Shown here piece by piece: positions 35,109 to 46,378 of a DNA stretch of 64,000 nucleotides (position 1 is the stretch's first letter; each line of letters starts with the position of its first letter). Under the pieces are notes generated by a model that saw only the letters and a list, made by a program, of their open reading frames with translations, was not told where the DNA came from and searched no databases. This DNA is from Rathayibacter sp. VKM Ac-2759. Lineage in GTDB: Bacteria > Actinomycetota > Actinomycetes > Actinomycetales > Microbacteriaceae. The DNA lies in NCBI RefSeq assembly GCF_009834225.1, contig NZ_CP047176.1:3348001-3412000 (forward strand), given 5' to 3'. The position numbers and the translations under genes were made by a program.

Positions 35109-36803
35109 TCACCACCTCCGGTAGATGCGGTAGGGCCCGTCGGAGTGGACGAGGCTGAACCGGTCGAGCCGCTCGGGGTGCCGCGAGAGCATCCTCGCGA
35201 TCGTGTCGACGTCGTTGTCCTCGTTCAGGAAGATCCACTCGACGGAGTTCCCCGGGTCCTCCTGCGCTCGGAGGAACGCCTCACCGGCCGCGTAGTCGAC
35301 GAGCTCGACGAGCGGCAGTCCCAGGTCGAGGACGAAGGGGTTCTGGCTCTCGTCGACGAGGATCCCGCCTCCCTCGTACTCCCCGCCGAGCCAGGTGAAC
35401 GAGCGGCGGAGATCGGCGAACGCCACGCGCTGGTCGGCGGCCTCGGCGAGCACGGCGACCCGGTCGGGCTCCTGGAGCATCCACAGCGACTGGCCGCCGA
35501 GCGCTAAGAGCACCGCCGCGCCGAGAACCGTGCGGAAGCCCCTCCGGGTGGGCCGAGCGCGGCGGGCCGCCTCGATCACCGACTGCACGAGGTATCCGAT
35601 CAGCACGGAGGTGAAGAGTCCGGCGACCAGGGCGTAGCGCGTGTTCCACCAGCCCGTGGGCAGGGTGTGGTCGCTGTAGATCACCGACTGGCCGGCGGCC
35701 AGGCTGACGAGCGAGAACAGTGCCGGCACCGCGGTGAGGCCGAGCAGGAGGAAGCGATCCGAGAGCCCGTCGCGGACGGCGACGAGCACCGCACCGCAGG
35801 CGGCCAGCACGGCGGTCACCGGGCCGAAGGCCTGGACGATGCTCCAGCCGTACACGTAGACCGAGATGCCCGGGTTCCCTGCGGTGGTGACGAGGCCCGA
35901 CTCCGTGATGCCGCGCTGCAGCTCCGCGGCGGAGAACTCGCCGTTCGCGAACTCGAGCGGATTGCCGTAGGTCGCGGCGTTGTAGGCGAGCCACCACGCG
36001 ATGGCCAGCGCCGACGGCAGCGCCAGCCCGAACGCCGAGGCCGCTGCGGAGCCGATCCGCCGGTCGCGGCGGAACGAGACCACGAGGACGAGCAGCGTGC
36101 CGCCCGCGAGCAGCGCCCAGCCCTCGTAGCGCGACATGACCGCGATCGCGAGCGGGATCCCGCAGAAGACCGCGGTCTCCCCGAACGAGTGCCGGCGGCG
36201 GGCGGTGACCCAGCGGGCGAGACCGGCGACGCACCCGAGCAGACCGGCGATCAGCACCGGCTCGGTGAGCGGCGTCGTGAACACGTAGAGCACGGCGGGG
36301 CTGCTGACGAAGGCCGCCACGGTCACGAGGCGCGCCGTGCGCCCCCCTCGCATCCGAGCGGTGATGCGGTACAGAGCGGAGGCGGAGAGGGCGAGGCAGA
36401 CCGTCCCGACGATCGCGGCACCGGCTCCGCTGACCCACCAGCCGAAGTCGATCACGAACGGGGCGAGGATCAGGTGGGGCACCGGCAGCCACACCGTGCC
36501 CAGCTGCTGGAAACCGGGCGTCGCGCTATCGAAGAGCCGCCGGGCGATGCTCAGGTGCAGCTGCTCGTCGCGGTACGTGATCCCCGCCCCCGACGAGACC
36601 GAGACGACCGAGGCGAGGGCGCCGATGACGAGGACGACGACCGAGACCGTCACGCTGCCGGGGACCCGTCGCCCGGCGGGGTGCGCGCCGAGGTCCGACC
36701 ACCGGGCGCGTGCCCAGGCGGCGACGGAGCGCAGGAGGGCGGTGGCCCGGGGGACGCCGGAGTCGAGCGCGGGCAGCGGATCCGGGGCTGTGGCGGTGTC
36801 CAT
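35109..36803 (-). CDS. Polytopic membrane protein, GT-C type glycosyltransferase-like
   Basis: Integral membrane protein of 564 aa with about 11-12 hydrophobic segments and a short C-terminal extracytoplasmic domain (after about residue 430). Early in the sequence, ITYRDEQLHLSIARRLFDS has the acidic pair in the first loop seen in GT-C transferases using polyprenyl-phosphate sugars (PMT/ArnT group). The ATG at 36803 has GGAAG upstream and is preferred to a start 15 codons earlier. Donor and acceptor are unknown. Confidence 0.75.
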   Translation of the reverse strand: MDTATAPDPLPALDSGVPRATALLRSVAAWARARWSDLGAHPAGRRVPGSVTVSVVVLVIGALASVVSVSSGAGITYRDEQLHLSIARRLFDSATPGFQQLGTVWLPVPHLILAPFVIDFGWWVSGAGAAIVGTVCLALSASALYRITARMRGGRTARLVTVAAFVSSPAVLYVFTTPLTEPVLIAGLLGCVAGLARWVTARRRHSFGETAVFCGIPLAIAVMSRYEGWALLAGGTLLVLVVSFRRDRRIGSAAASAFGLALPSALAIAWWLAYNAATYGNPLEFANGEFSAAELQRGITESGLVTTAGNPGISVYVYGWSIVQAFGPVTAVLAACGAVLVAVRDGLSDRFLLLGLTAVPALFSLVSLAAGQSVIYSDHTLPTGWWNTRYALVAGLFTSVLIGYLVQSVIEAARRARPTRRGFRTVLGAAVLLALGGQSLWMLQEPDRVAVLAEAADQRVAFADLRRSFTWLGGEYEGGGILVDESQNPFVLDLGLPLVELVDYAAGEAFLRAQEDPGNSVEWIFLNEDNDVDTIARMLSRHPERLDRFSLVHSDGPYRIYRRW

Positions 36804-37031
36804 CGGAGTCTTCCGTGTCGATGGAGCAGGGCGAGAAGCGCCTGCCACTCTGTCCTGGAGCCGCGAGGAGTTCTCACACCCGAAGTGGGGTCAGCACGGC
36901 CGGGTCTCCCGGCCCGCCGGGCCAGGGGCGGCTCAGGAGGCCGGACTTCGATCCCCGGGACGAGGCGGTTCTACTCAGTGCTGCCGCCCGTCCGGGGCGA
37001 TCCGGCCGACCCCCAGCCCTACGCTCCCCCC

Positions 37032-37532
37032 ATGGAGTCAGTGCTGCTGGTGCGGAGGCCGACCTCGGCGGACATCACCTCGATGGCCCGCGTGCACGCG
37101 GCATCGTGGCGAGAGACGTACCGGGGCGTGATGCGCGACGCCGTGCTCGACGACCTCGACCTCGTCGGTCGGCGAGAGCACTTCTGGACGGCGGCGCTCA
37201 CGGATCCGCAGTACGCGCAGAACCGGATCGCCGTCGCAGAGCTCGACGGCGCGCTGGTCGGAGTCGCGATGGCCGGACCCGCCCTCGACCCAGACCGAGG
37301 CACGACCGACCAGCTGTACCTCCTCTACACGCTCGCCGCCGTGCACGGTCGCGGCGGCGGTGACGCCCTCCTCGAGGCCGTTCTCGACCCCGGAGCCGCC
37401 ACTGGGCTCTGGGTCACCGACCCGAATCCGCGGGCCCAGGCCTTCTACCGGAGGCACGGCTTCGTCGGCATCGAGTCGAAGGTCGAGGACGGCGTGCGCG
37501 AGGTGTGGATGGTGCGCCGTCCGACGGTGTGA
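37032..37532 (+). CDS. GNAT family N-acetyltransferase
   Basis: Acetyl-CoA-dependent acyltransferase fold, 166 aa. The N-terminal VRRPTSADITSMARVHAASWRETYRG is typical of the group. The acetyl-CoA site is LYTLAAVHGRGGGDALLEAVL, where the usual Q/RxxGxG/A is R-G-G-G, and WVTDPNPRAQAFYRRHGFVGIESK is motif B. Target unknown. Single gene. Confidence 0.92.
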   Translation: MESVLLVRRPTSADITSMARVHAASWRETYRGVMRDAVLDDLDLVGRREHFWTAALTDPQYAQNRIAVAELDGALVGVAMAGPALDPDRGTTDQLYLLYTLAAVHGRGGGDALLEAVLDPGAATGLWVTDPNPRAQAFYRRHGFVGIESKVEDGVREVWMVRRPTV

Positions 37533-37617
37533 GGGGCGGGGCGGCCGGTGGCGCCTCGGCGGCGAAGCGATGCGAGGGCGAGGGCATGACCGAGCCCTCA
37601 TCCACGCTCTCGCGGAG

Positions 37618-38316
37618 CTAGACCAGCTCGCTCCTGCCGAGCAGCTGGTGCAGGTCGGTGACTCGCGAGGCCTCGTGGAACCGGTTCGAGTCGGGCCGGT
37701 CCAGGTGCACCGCGCGCAGGCCGGCCGCCCGCGCGGCAACGACGTCGAGGTCGTACTCGTCGCCGACGTAGAGCACGGCATCGGGCGCGACGTCGAGACG
37801 AGCGCAGGCTCTGGTGAAGATCGCCGGATCGGGCTTCGCGACGCCCAGCCCGTCGGCGGTCAGGACGTCCGGCACGAGTCCGGCGAGCCCCGTACGACGC
37901 AGCTTCCCGCTCTGCTGGGCGTCCTGACCGTTCGAGATGATCGCGACGGTGAAGCCCCGGGCGATCAGCTCCTCCAGAACGGGACGCGCGTCCGGGTACG
38001 CGGTCCAGCTGTCCTCGTAGGCGGGGAGGTAGCCCTCGCGGAAGCAGCGATCGAGGTCCCCGGGCTCCCCCACGGCACGACCGATGAGAGGCAGGAACTC
38101 GCGCAGGCGCTGTCGCCGCTGCTCGTCCCAGCTGATCGAGCCTTCGCGCCAGGACGTCACGTGCTTCTTCTCGATGCGGAACCACTCGGCAGTCAGCTCG
38201 GCTGTCGGAGTCGCGTCGAGCGAACGCAGCCAGCGATGCAGGCCGTTCGTCGCGGCTCCCTCGTGGTCGACCAGGGTGCCGTCGAGATCGAACGCGATCA
38301 GCGCGGGACGGGTCAT
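37618..38316 (-). CDS. HAD family hydrolase
   Basis: Haloacid dehalogenase-like phosphatase, 232 aa. Motif I is FDLDGTLVDHEG near residue 10 (nucleophile Asp), motif II IISNGQ, motif III lysine in GVAKPDPAIFTRAC and motif IV YVGDEYDLDVVAARAAG. The alpha-helical cap lies between motifs I and II. It is divergent from another HAD gene 86 bp away. Substrate cannot be assigned. Confidence 0.93.
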   Translation of the reverse strand: MTRPALIAFDLDGTLVDHEGAATNGLHRWLRSLDATPTAELTAEWFRIEKKHVTSWREGSISWDEQRRQRLREFLPLIGRAVGEPGDLDRCFREGYLPAYEDSWTAYPDARPVLEELIARGFTVAIISNGQDAQQSGKLRRTGLAGLVPDVLTADGLGVAKPDPAIFTRACARLDVAPDAVLYVGDEYDLDVVAARAAGLRAVHLDRPDSNRFHEASRVTDLHQLLGRSELV

Positions 38317-38402
38317 GCGCGAACGCTATCGCGACGGTCCCGAGCGCGGGCCGCGCCGGAACGAGTCGGCGTGCCGGGCGGAGCGATGGCTAGGGTCGTG
38401 CC

Positions 38403-39080
38403 GTGCGGTTCCGCGGTGTGCTCCTCGACTTCTACGGCACCCTCGTCAGTGAGGACGACGACGTCATCCGCAGCATCTGCGAGGACATCGCGGCAGAGAG
38501 CGGTCGAGCGCCTTCGGACGTCGCGGCGCAGTGGGGCCGCGAGTTCGCGGCCGCGACCGCAGGGGCGACGGGGCGCGAGTTCCGGCCTCAACGCGACATC
38601 GCGGTGTCGTCCCTCTCCGCGGTGCTGACCGGCATCGACTCGGACCTCGACGCGGACGAACTCTGCACGCGTCAGTTCGCCTTCTGGCGTGCGCCGGCTC
38701 TGCGAGAGGGCTCGCTGGAGTTCCTCCGCTCGTGCGAACTGCCGATCTGCATCGTGTCGAACATCGACCGCGACGATCTCGAGGCGGCGATCGAGAATCA
38801 CCGACTGCCGCTCTCGCACCTGGTGACGAGCGAGGACGTGCGAGCGTACAAGCCTGATCGGGCCCCCTTCGAGGCCGGCCTGAAGCGTCTCGACCTGGAT
38901 CCCAGCGAGGTGCTCCACATCGGCGACTCCCTGTCCGCTGACATCGCGGGCGCGAACGCCCTCGGCATCGCCGCTGCCTGGGTCACCCGAGGCGGCCGAG
39001 TGGCGCCCGCCACGGCTCGGATCGACTACGAGGTGGCGGACCTCCGCGATCTCCTCCCCGTCCTTGCACCGGCGCGGTGA
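38403..39080 (+). CDS. HAD family hydrolase
   Basis: HAD-type phosphatase, 225 aa, starting at GTG. Motif I LLDFYGTLVSEDD has Tyr in place of the usual Asp/Thr after the nucleophile (D-F-Y-G-T), a variant seen in some HAD families. Motif II is IVSNIDR, the motif III Lys is in AYKPDRAPFE and motif IV is HIGDSLSADIAGANALG. Only distantly similar to the neighbouring HAD protein, so not a recent duplicate. Substrate unknown. Confidence 0.92.
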   Translation: MRFRGVLLDFYGTLVSEDDDVIRSICEDIAAESGRAPSDVAAQWGREFAAATAGATGREFRPQRDIAVSSLSAVLTGIDSDLDADELCTRQFAFWRAPALREGSLEFLRSCELPICIVSNIDRDDLEAAIENHRLPLSHLVTSEDVRAYKPDRAPFEAGLKRLDLDPSEVLHIGDSLSADIAGANALGIAAAWVTRGGRVAPATARIDYEVADLRDLLPVLAPAR

Positions 39081-39088
39081 AGGGGCGC

Positions 39089-39817
39089 CTACCGTCCCCG
39101 AAGCAGCGCGGAGCGGAACGTCCCGCGGTGGCGCCGGAGCTCGGCGCGGTCGCCGGAGGCCCACTCGATCGCCGCTGAAGCGTGCGCTCTCCGTGCAGCA
39201 CTGGCGCCGGCGTCCGCGAGGATCTCCGACTCCCTCTCGATGATGCGGTTCTGCGCGTCCTCGACGGCGCTCAGCACGACCTCCGGAGAGAAGTCGACGC
39301 CGTATCCGTCGACCAGCTCGCGGAGGCGCCGCGCCTGATCCGCCACCGGAACAGCGCCGACCGACTGGACGCACCAGGTCCAGCCCGCGTACCCCACGTC
39401 CTCGAGCGGGTCGCCGGCGTGAGCGCTGTCCCAGTCGATGAGCGCCACGGGCAGGCCGCCCGTCACGATGACGTTGTAGGGGCCGGGGTCACCGTGGACC
39501 ACGCAGGCGCCTCCGGAGGCGAGCGGACTGCGGCGGGTGGACTCGTGCAGCTCGCGCAACAGGGTCTCCACCCGCCGGTAGGCGGCCTCGTCCCGCTGAC
39601 TCGGGTGGTCGGTCGTGGTCCCGTCGACGAACGAGAAGGAGTCGCGGCCCTTCTCGTCCACGCCCAAGTGGCGCGGAGCCCAGGCCAGACCGGCACCGTT
39701 CAGCTCTCGGAGCAGTTGCGCGACGAACGACGAGCGGGGCCCACGCGGGCGCCGCACCGTGTCGCCGATCCGCACCACTCCGGCCGTCGTGTTGCCGCCC
39801 ACCAGCGCCTCTTCCAC
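39089..39817 (-). CDS. Aminoglycoside phosphotransferase/choline kinase-like protein
   Basis: Kinase-fold protein of 242 aa. The catalytic loop VVHGDPGPYNVIV and the metal-binding LIDWDSAHAGDPLEDVGYAGW identify the APH family (phosphorylation of small-molecule hydroxyls). The N-terminal lobe is short but has a VVRIGDTVRRPRG strand-turn region. GTG at 39817 is chosen because GAGGAGG lies 5 nt upstream. The true substrate (antibiotic, homoserine, sugar or other) cannot be inferred. It ends 8 bp from the convergent HAD gene. Confidence 0.88.
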   Translation of the reverse strand: MEEALVGGNTTAGVVRIGDTVRRPRGPRSSFVAQLLRELNGAGLAWAPRHLGVDEKGRDSFSFVDGTTTDHPSQRDEAAYRRVETLLRELHESTRRSPLASGGACVVHGDPGPYNVIVTGGLPVALIDWDSAHAGDPLEDVGYAGWTWCVQSVGAVPVADQARRLRELVDGYGVDFSPEVVLSAVEDAQNRIIERESEILADAGASAARRAHASAAIEWASGDRAELRRHRGTFRSALLRGR

Positions 39818-39918
39818 GCACACCTCCTCGCGCGTCCCCTCTGCACGGTGCCATACAGGCGGGGCCGACGGGAGGGCAGGGCCGCCGCCGCTGAGGACGG
39901 CGGCCCTGGCCGTGACCT

Positions 39919-41259
39919 CTAGGAGGTGTAGCCGGCCTGGATCGACTCCAGGACCTGGTCGGTGCTCGAGCCGTCGACCCAGTCGACGATCCCCTTGAAG
40001 AAGCTGTCCGAGCCGACGGCCTTGGGCATCAGGTCGGACGCGTCGAAGCGGAACGTGGTGTCCTCGCTCTGCAGGATCGAGATCGAGCTGCGGAGCAGGT
40101 CGCTGCTCGCGTTCGCCGGGTCGAGGCCGGTGTTGGCCGAGATCACTCCGCCGAGCGAGACGCGGCTGTTCGCCCAGTCGGCGCTCGCCAGGTACTCCTG
40201 GACCTTCGCGGTGTCCTCGTCGTCCGAGAACGCGGCGACGAACTCGCCGCCTCCCGTGACGGCCTGGTCGTCGTCGGCGCTGATCGGCGGGGTGAGGAAG
40301 GCCCACACATCGCCGTCCTCCGCCACCGTCGCATCGGCGGAGGTGAGGAAGCCCTCGAAGAACGACGCCTGGTGGGTCAGCGCGCAGGAGCCGTTGGCGA
40401 TGTTCTGCGCGACGTCGCCGAAGGCGGTGGAGTTGATCGACGAGACGTCGCCGTAGCCGGCGTTGACCAGGGTCGGGTCGAGCAGGATCGAGCCGACGGA
40501 GTCGAACGCCGTCTTGATCGCCGGGTCGGTGAACGGGGTGTCACCGGCGACCCAGGAGTCGTAGACATCGGGGCCGGCCTCACGCAGCACGGCGTCCTCG
40601 ATCCAGTCGGTACCGGGCCAGCCCGAGGCGGCGTCCGAGGCGAAGCCCGCGCACCAGGAGGGTCCGCCGGACTTCTCGGCGATCGCCTTGCCGAGCGCCT
40701 CCATCTCGTCCCATGTGGTCGGGACCGAGACGCCCCACTCCGCGAACTTCGCCGGCGAGTACCAGATGTAGCCCTTGACGGACGCCATCAGCGGCGCGCC
40801 GTACTGGGTGCCGTCGACCTGGCCGTACTTCTGCCAGTCCTCCGACCAGTTCTCCTGGACGTTCGCGAGGGCGCCCTCGGGCAGCTCCTTCACCTTGCCG
40901 GAGGCGACCGTGTCGGCGAGCAGACCGGGCTGCGGGAAGATCGCGAGGTCGGGCACGTCGCCGCCCTGCACCTTGATGCCGATCTGCTGCTCGAAGCCCT
41001 TGTCGCCCGTGTACTTGATGTCGATCCCCGACTCCTCCTCCCAGTCCGCCCAGGACTGCTCGAGGAGGGTCGCCTCGTCGCCGTTGATGGTGCCGTAGAT
41101 GTTGACGACGCCGTCGCCCGCGGCCGCGGTTCCGCCGCTGCCGCCGCCGGCGTTGGGGTCGTTGGGGTCGCTGCTGCTCGAGCAGCCCGCGAGAGCGAGA
41201 CCGGCCGCCGCGAGAACGGCGATCGGCAGGGTGATACGACGGTGCAGGGATGCCCGCAT
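39919..41259 (-). CDS. Carbohydrate ABC transporter substrate-binding lipoprotein
   Basis: Extracellular sugar-binding protein of 446 aa, CUT1 type (alpha-glucoside binding-like). The lipobox is LALAGCSSSS (Cys about 26), followed by a Gly/Asn-rich linker and a periplasmic-binding fold with VNIYGTINGDEATLLEQSWADWEEESGIDIKY. No permease or ATPase genes are adjacent, so it must work with components encoded elsewhere. A perfect 12-bp LacI-type palindrome lies 110 bp upstream. Confidence 0.93.
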   Translation of the reverse strand: MRASLHRRITLPIAVLAAAGLALAGCSSSSDPNDPNAGGGSGGTAAAGDGVVNIYGTINGDEATLLEQSWADWEEESGIDIKYTGDKGFEQQIGIKVQGGDVPDLAIFPQPGLLADTVASGKVKELPEGALANVQENWSEDWQKYGQVDGTQYGAPLMASVKGYIWYSPAKFAEWGVSVPTTWDEMEALGKAIAEKSGGPSWCAGFASDAASGWPGTDWIEDAVLREAGPDVYDSWVAGDTPFTDPAIKTAFDSVGSILLDPTLVNAGYGDVSSINSTAFGDVAQNIANGSCALTHQASFFEGFLTSADATVAEDGDVWAFLTPPISADDDQAVTGGGEFVAAFSDDEDTAKVQEYLASADWANSRVSLGGVISANTGLDPANASSDLLRSSISILQSEDTTFRFDASDLMPKAVGSDSFFKGIVDWVDGSSTDQVLESIQAGYTS

Positions 41260-41370
41260 GGTTCCTCCTCGTTGAGTGGTGATGTCGCCGGGGACTCTTC
41301 GGGCCGACTACCCGCGCGACTCGCGCCCGGTCGAGATCGGACATCGTGTCCTGAGCAGGATACGTGTGGA

Positions 41371-41382
41371 GAGAGCGCTCTC
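41371..41382. promoter_or_regulatory. LacI-type operator upstream of the orphan binding protein
   Basis: Perfect palindrome GAGAGCGCTCTC with the central CG step typical of LacI-family operators, 112 bp before the binding-protein start. Its sequence differs from the operators near the two LacI genes of this window, so the cognate regulator is probably encoded elsewhere. Confidence 0.55.
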
Positions 41383-41519
41383 ACGAGTCACGATTCGGTC
41401 TCGGCGGGGAGTGACGGTGTGAGCCCCCGGGAGGCGCGGTGACGTGTCCCGGGAGAGGCGAGTTCCCGTGGACGTCGGGACATCCCCGCTCGGCACGTTC
41501 ACCCGATCGGGCGGGCGCG

Positions 41520-42863
41520 TCAGAACGGCGGTGGGCCGTCGGTGAATCGCGGGGGTGGTGCGGGTGGTCGCCCGGGGAGCGCGGGAGGCCGGGTGGTGAC
41601 GCGCCGGCCGGTGGGGGTGGTCCACTCGGCGGTGCCGTCGGGGTGGAGGCGGTAGGTCCAGCGGTCGCCGTGGCGGACGTGGTGGTGGGCGGTGCAGAGG
41701 GAGGCGAGGTTCTCGAGCGCGGTCTCTCCGCCGTTCCGCCATTCGAGAGTGTGGTCGGCTTCGCTGGTGGAGGCTCGGCGGGTGCAGCCGGGGAAGCGGC
41801 AGGTCTGGTCGCGCAGCTGCAAGGCGAGACGCATCTGCGCGGGCGGGACGCGGTGGGTGCGGCCGACGGAGACGACCGCACCGGCGTCCGGGTCGGTGAG
41901 GACGCGGGTGAACGTGGCGGCGACTCCCGCGAGTTCCCGGGCGACGGTGGCGGGGATCGCGCCGTAGCCGTCGAGGTCGGCGGGAGCGTCGTCGAGCCCA
42001 GCTGCGGTGCTCGCGGCGAGCGTGAGGCGCACTTCTGCGCGCACTCCGGGCACGAACGTCGGCGGAGCCTTCGTCCCGTCGCTGATGGGGGTGGTGCCGA
42101 TGATGTCGCCGTCGCAGAGCAGATCGGCGAGCGCGTCGGCGCGCAGCTGTGAGAGGGTCCGCTCGTCACCTGAGCCGCGGACGGCGTCGGTGCTGTCGAC
42201 CCCGTCGCGGAGGGTTCGGGCGATGCGGTCGAGGCGGTGGTACACGCCGACCGCGGCGGCGGCCGGGAGGAGGGCGGTGAGTGTGGCCATCCCGTCGATC
42301 TCGGGGGTGAGCCAGACGCCGCGGTCCTCTCTGGCCCGCGCGTGTCGCTCGGCGAGGGGCTTCGCGTGCAGCTCGTCACGCAACCGGTCCACCGCTCGTC
42401 GCAGCTGGGTCGGGGTCTTGGTGAGGGCGAGGTCGGCGGCGCGTTCGTCGAACTCGGCGCGGGACTCCTTCGGCAGCAGCGCGGCGGCCGAGCAGATCAC
42501 CTCACCCGCCCGCCACCGGATCCGGGCCGCGGCCAGCGCCGCGCGAGTGCGGGGCAGGTCCTCGACCAGCAGATGCGCGCGCTCGAGTTCCCGCGCCAGT
42601 TCCCACTCCGACACCCCTGACCCGGTCGCGAGTTCGGCGCGGAGGGACCGCTCAACGAGATCGTGGGACTCGCGGTTCGACCGGCCGCCGCGAGCGAAGG
42701 CGAGGGGGAACGCGAGCCCCTGCCGGTACACCTCGTAGAGGCGTTCGGCGGAGGCGAGGAGGTCGAGGGACGCGTGGCGAGCGAGCCGGCCGACCTCGTC
42801 GGCGCCCTCGCGGATGTCGTCGAGTGACGCCTCCGCGGGTCGGGTCTCTGCTGCAACTGCCAT
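41520..42863 (-). CDS. DUF222 domain-containing HNH endonuclease (13E12-repeat type)
   Basis: Protein of 447 aa common and multicopy in actinobacteria. The N-terminal DUF222 domain (about 20-330) is followed by an HNH module: LALQLRDQTCRFPGCTRRASTSEADHTLEWRNGG..LENLASLCTAHHHVRHG, with Cys pairs for zinc and His/Asn catalytic residues. A Pro-rich tail ends the protein. The start codon at 42863 gives a full-length DUF222 domain. Biological role is not established; such genes often accompany mobile DNA. Confidence 0.92.
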   Translation of the reverse strand: MAVAAETRPAEASLDDIREGADEVGRLARHASLDLLASAERLYEVYRQGLAFPLAFARGGRSNRESHDLVERSLRAELATGSGVSEWELARELERAHLLVEDLPRTRAALAAARIRWRAGEVICSAAALLPKESRAEFDERAADLALTKTPTQLRRAVDRLRDELHAKPLAERHARAREDRGVWLTPEIDGMATLTALLPAAAAVGVYHRLDRIARTLRDGVDSTDAVRGSGDERTLSQLRADALADLLCDGDIIGTTPISDGTKAPPTFVPGVRAEVRLTLAASTAAGLDDAPADLDGYGAIPATVARELAGVAATFTRVLTDPDAGAVVSVGRTHRVPPAQMRLALQLRDQTCRFPGCTRRASTSEADHTLEWRNGGETALENLASLCTAHHHVRHGDRWTYRLHPDGTAEWTTPTGRRVTTRPPALPGRPPAPPPRFTDGPPPF

Positions 42864-43000
42864 ACGGATATCGAAGCAAGAACCACCGACACCCAGGACG
42901 GAAGAGCGCCAGATCCGGACAACTCGCGCGCCACTAAGGGCTGTGGAGGAAGGATCCGCGGTCGGGAGACGACCTGCCCACTCGGCTGCCGGCGCTGGTG

Positions 43001-43036
43001 GGTCTCGATACGCCCGTCCGGGGCTACTCGACCAGC
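43001..43036. repeat. REP-like imperfect palindrome between DUF222-HNH and aldo/keto reductase genes
   Basis: GGTCTCGATACGCCCG and GGGCTACTCGACCAGC form imperfectly complementary arms around TCCG. I recall close variants of this sequence as frequent dispersed intergenic elements in Microbacteriaceae and relatives. Only one copy was noticed in this window. Confidence 0.5.
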
Positions 43037-43146
43037 ACGTACAGGACAGGCGTCAGCCGGGCAGTCGAGGAAGCAGGCCGCCGCGAGGACGCGACCACCG
43101 AGCCCCTCCTCGCACGAGCACCGCAGCACGAAGGAGCCGCCGCCCG

Positions 43147-45180
<2,034 letters not shown>

Positions 45181-45200
45181 TCACGAACGGAGGCGCTGCG

Positions 45201-45656
45201 ATGGAGGATCCGACGGTCCCGGGCGCTCGGTCCCGCGCCCATGCGATCCGTGCTCTGGTGGGCGCCGTCCTCGCCGTCGTCCCGCTCTCGGTCGGTGCGC
45301 TGAGCGACATCGCGACGGGCACGGCCGCGACTCGGCTCGCCGCGGATCCCGGCTTCACGCTGCTCGCCCTCGCCGCGCTGCTCGCCGTCGCCGCGCTCGC
45401 GAGCATCCCGGTCGGAGTCGTCACCTACCTCCTCGACCGACTCGTCGACCGCGTCTGGCTCAGCCGTGGCGGCCGGCTCGCCGCGGGCACCGTCGCGAAC
45501 GCCCTCGTCGCCGCGGGCGCGGGCCTCCTGCTCGGCGGACTGATCGCTCCGCTGTGGCGGCCGCTGGATCGCGCACTGGTGTTCACCGCGCCGTGGGCGA
45601 TCGCCGCGGCCGCGCTGTTCGTGCTCGCGTCGCTGCTCGGGAGGCGCCGAGCGTGA
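45201..45656 (+). CDS. Hypothetical membrane protein
   Basis: Protein of 151 aa with four predicted transmembrane segments (about 17-35, 50-75, 92-113 and 120-145) and a short basic C-terminus (LLGRRRA). The start ATG follows ACGGAGG (45187-45193), a good ribosome-binding sequence. No family recognised. A short stretch near 47109-47149 resembles its 3' end. Confidence 0.7.
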   Translation: MEDPTVPGARSRAHAIRALVGAVLAVVPLSVGALSDIATGTAATRLAADPGFTLLALAALLAVAALASIPVGVVTYLLDRLVDRVWLSRGGRLAAGTVANALVAAGAGLLLGGLIAPLWRPLDRALVFTAPWAIAAAALFVLASLLGRRRA

Positions 45657-45783
45657 GAGTGGGCCGTGCCCCGGCTGAACGTCGATGGCAGGCCCGCGCG
45701 CAGGATCGCGGAGTACGCTCACGGCGTCGCGTCCCTGTCCCCGATGCGCCGTGCCCTGTTCGCGCGGCCATCGGAGACGCCCC

Positions 45784-46128
45784 GTGAAGACTCTGTTCCA
45801 CGCCGGTGGCTCTGTGCACCTCGACGACACGACGGCCGACTCCGTCCTCCGGTACTCGCTCCTTCCGGCCTCGCGCGGCGAGATGGGCGCCGTCACGCTC
45901 GACGACGTCGCGTTCCCGGAGGACCGGGCGCAGGTGGTGCTCGTCGTCGGCCTCGGCGTTCCGCTCTCCGTCGTCGGCACCCGCAGTCCGGAGGGTGTCC
46001 TCGACCGATCGGACTCCGGCACCGACATCGACCGTCGCGTCGAGACCCTCACGGCACCGCGGAACATCGTCCCCGAGGCCACGGCGGACTGGCGCGCCGG
46101 CTCTCCGTTCGACCTCGACCTCGTCTGA
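45784..46128 (+). CDS. Hypothetical protein, first of two duplicated copies
   Basis: Protein of 114 aa beginning at GTG (MKTLFHAGGSVHLDDTTADSV...) with no signal or membrane segment. It is colinear without gaps with the protein at 49150, about four fifths of residues being identical. The similarity extends into about 60 bp of upstream DNA, including the ribosome-binding region. Strong conservation of protein and codon use supports a real gene. Family unknown. Confidence 0.75.
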   Translation: MKTLFHAGGSVHLDDTTADSVLRYSLLPASRGEMGAVTLDDVAFPEDRAQVVLVVGLGVPLSVVGTRSPEGVLDRSDSGTDIDRRVETLTAPRNIVPEATADWRAGSPFDLDLV

Positions 46129-46132
46129 GCGA

Positions 46133-46378
46133 TCAGTCGGGGTCGGAGCCGCCCTCCTCGTTCCAGCGGTCGATGTCCCGCTCCCCCCGCGCGGCGGCGG
46201 CGGGCGACTGCCAGGCGAGGGCGGCCGCGTCCGCCCAGGCCGTCGACGAGGACGGATCGGTGTCGTAGGACTCCCAGAACCTCGCGGCGGTCGGGGCGCT
46301 GTCGGTGACGAGGATCGGTGCGTGGTGCGTGGCTTTCCCACCGGTCGATGCCGGGTTCGTGCTGATCGCTGCACTCAT
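46133..46378 (-). CDS. Small hypothetical protein
   Basis: Possible protein of 81 aa: low-complexity N-terminus, then TAARFWESYDTDPSSSTAWADAAALAWQSP and an acidic end (RDIDRWNEEGGSDPD). Third-position GC is high in this frame. It lies tail-to-tail with the 114-aa gene, 4 bp apart. The corresponding segment is absent from the second copy of the duplicated region. No family recognised. Confidence 0.5.
   Translation of the reverse strand: MSAAISTNPASTGGKATHHAPILVTDSAPTAARFWESYDTDPSSSTAWADAAALAWQSPAAAARGERDIDRWNEEGGSDPD

Noticed and set aside
35109..37532. Plus-strand frame from 35667 joining the region opposite the membrane protein to the GNAT gene
   Set aside because: Only the segment from 37032 is a GNAT protein; the upstream part is antisense low-complexity sequence.
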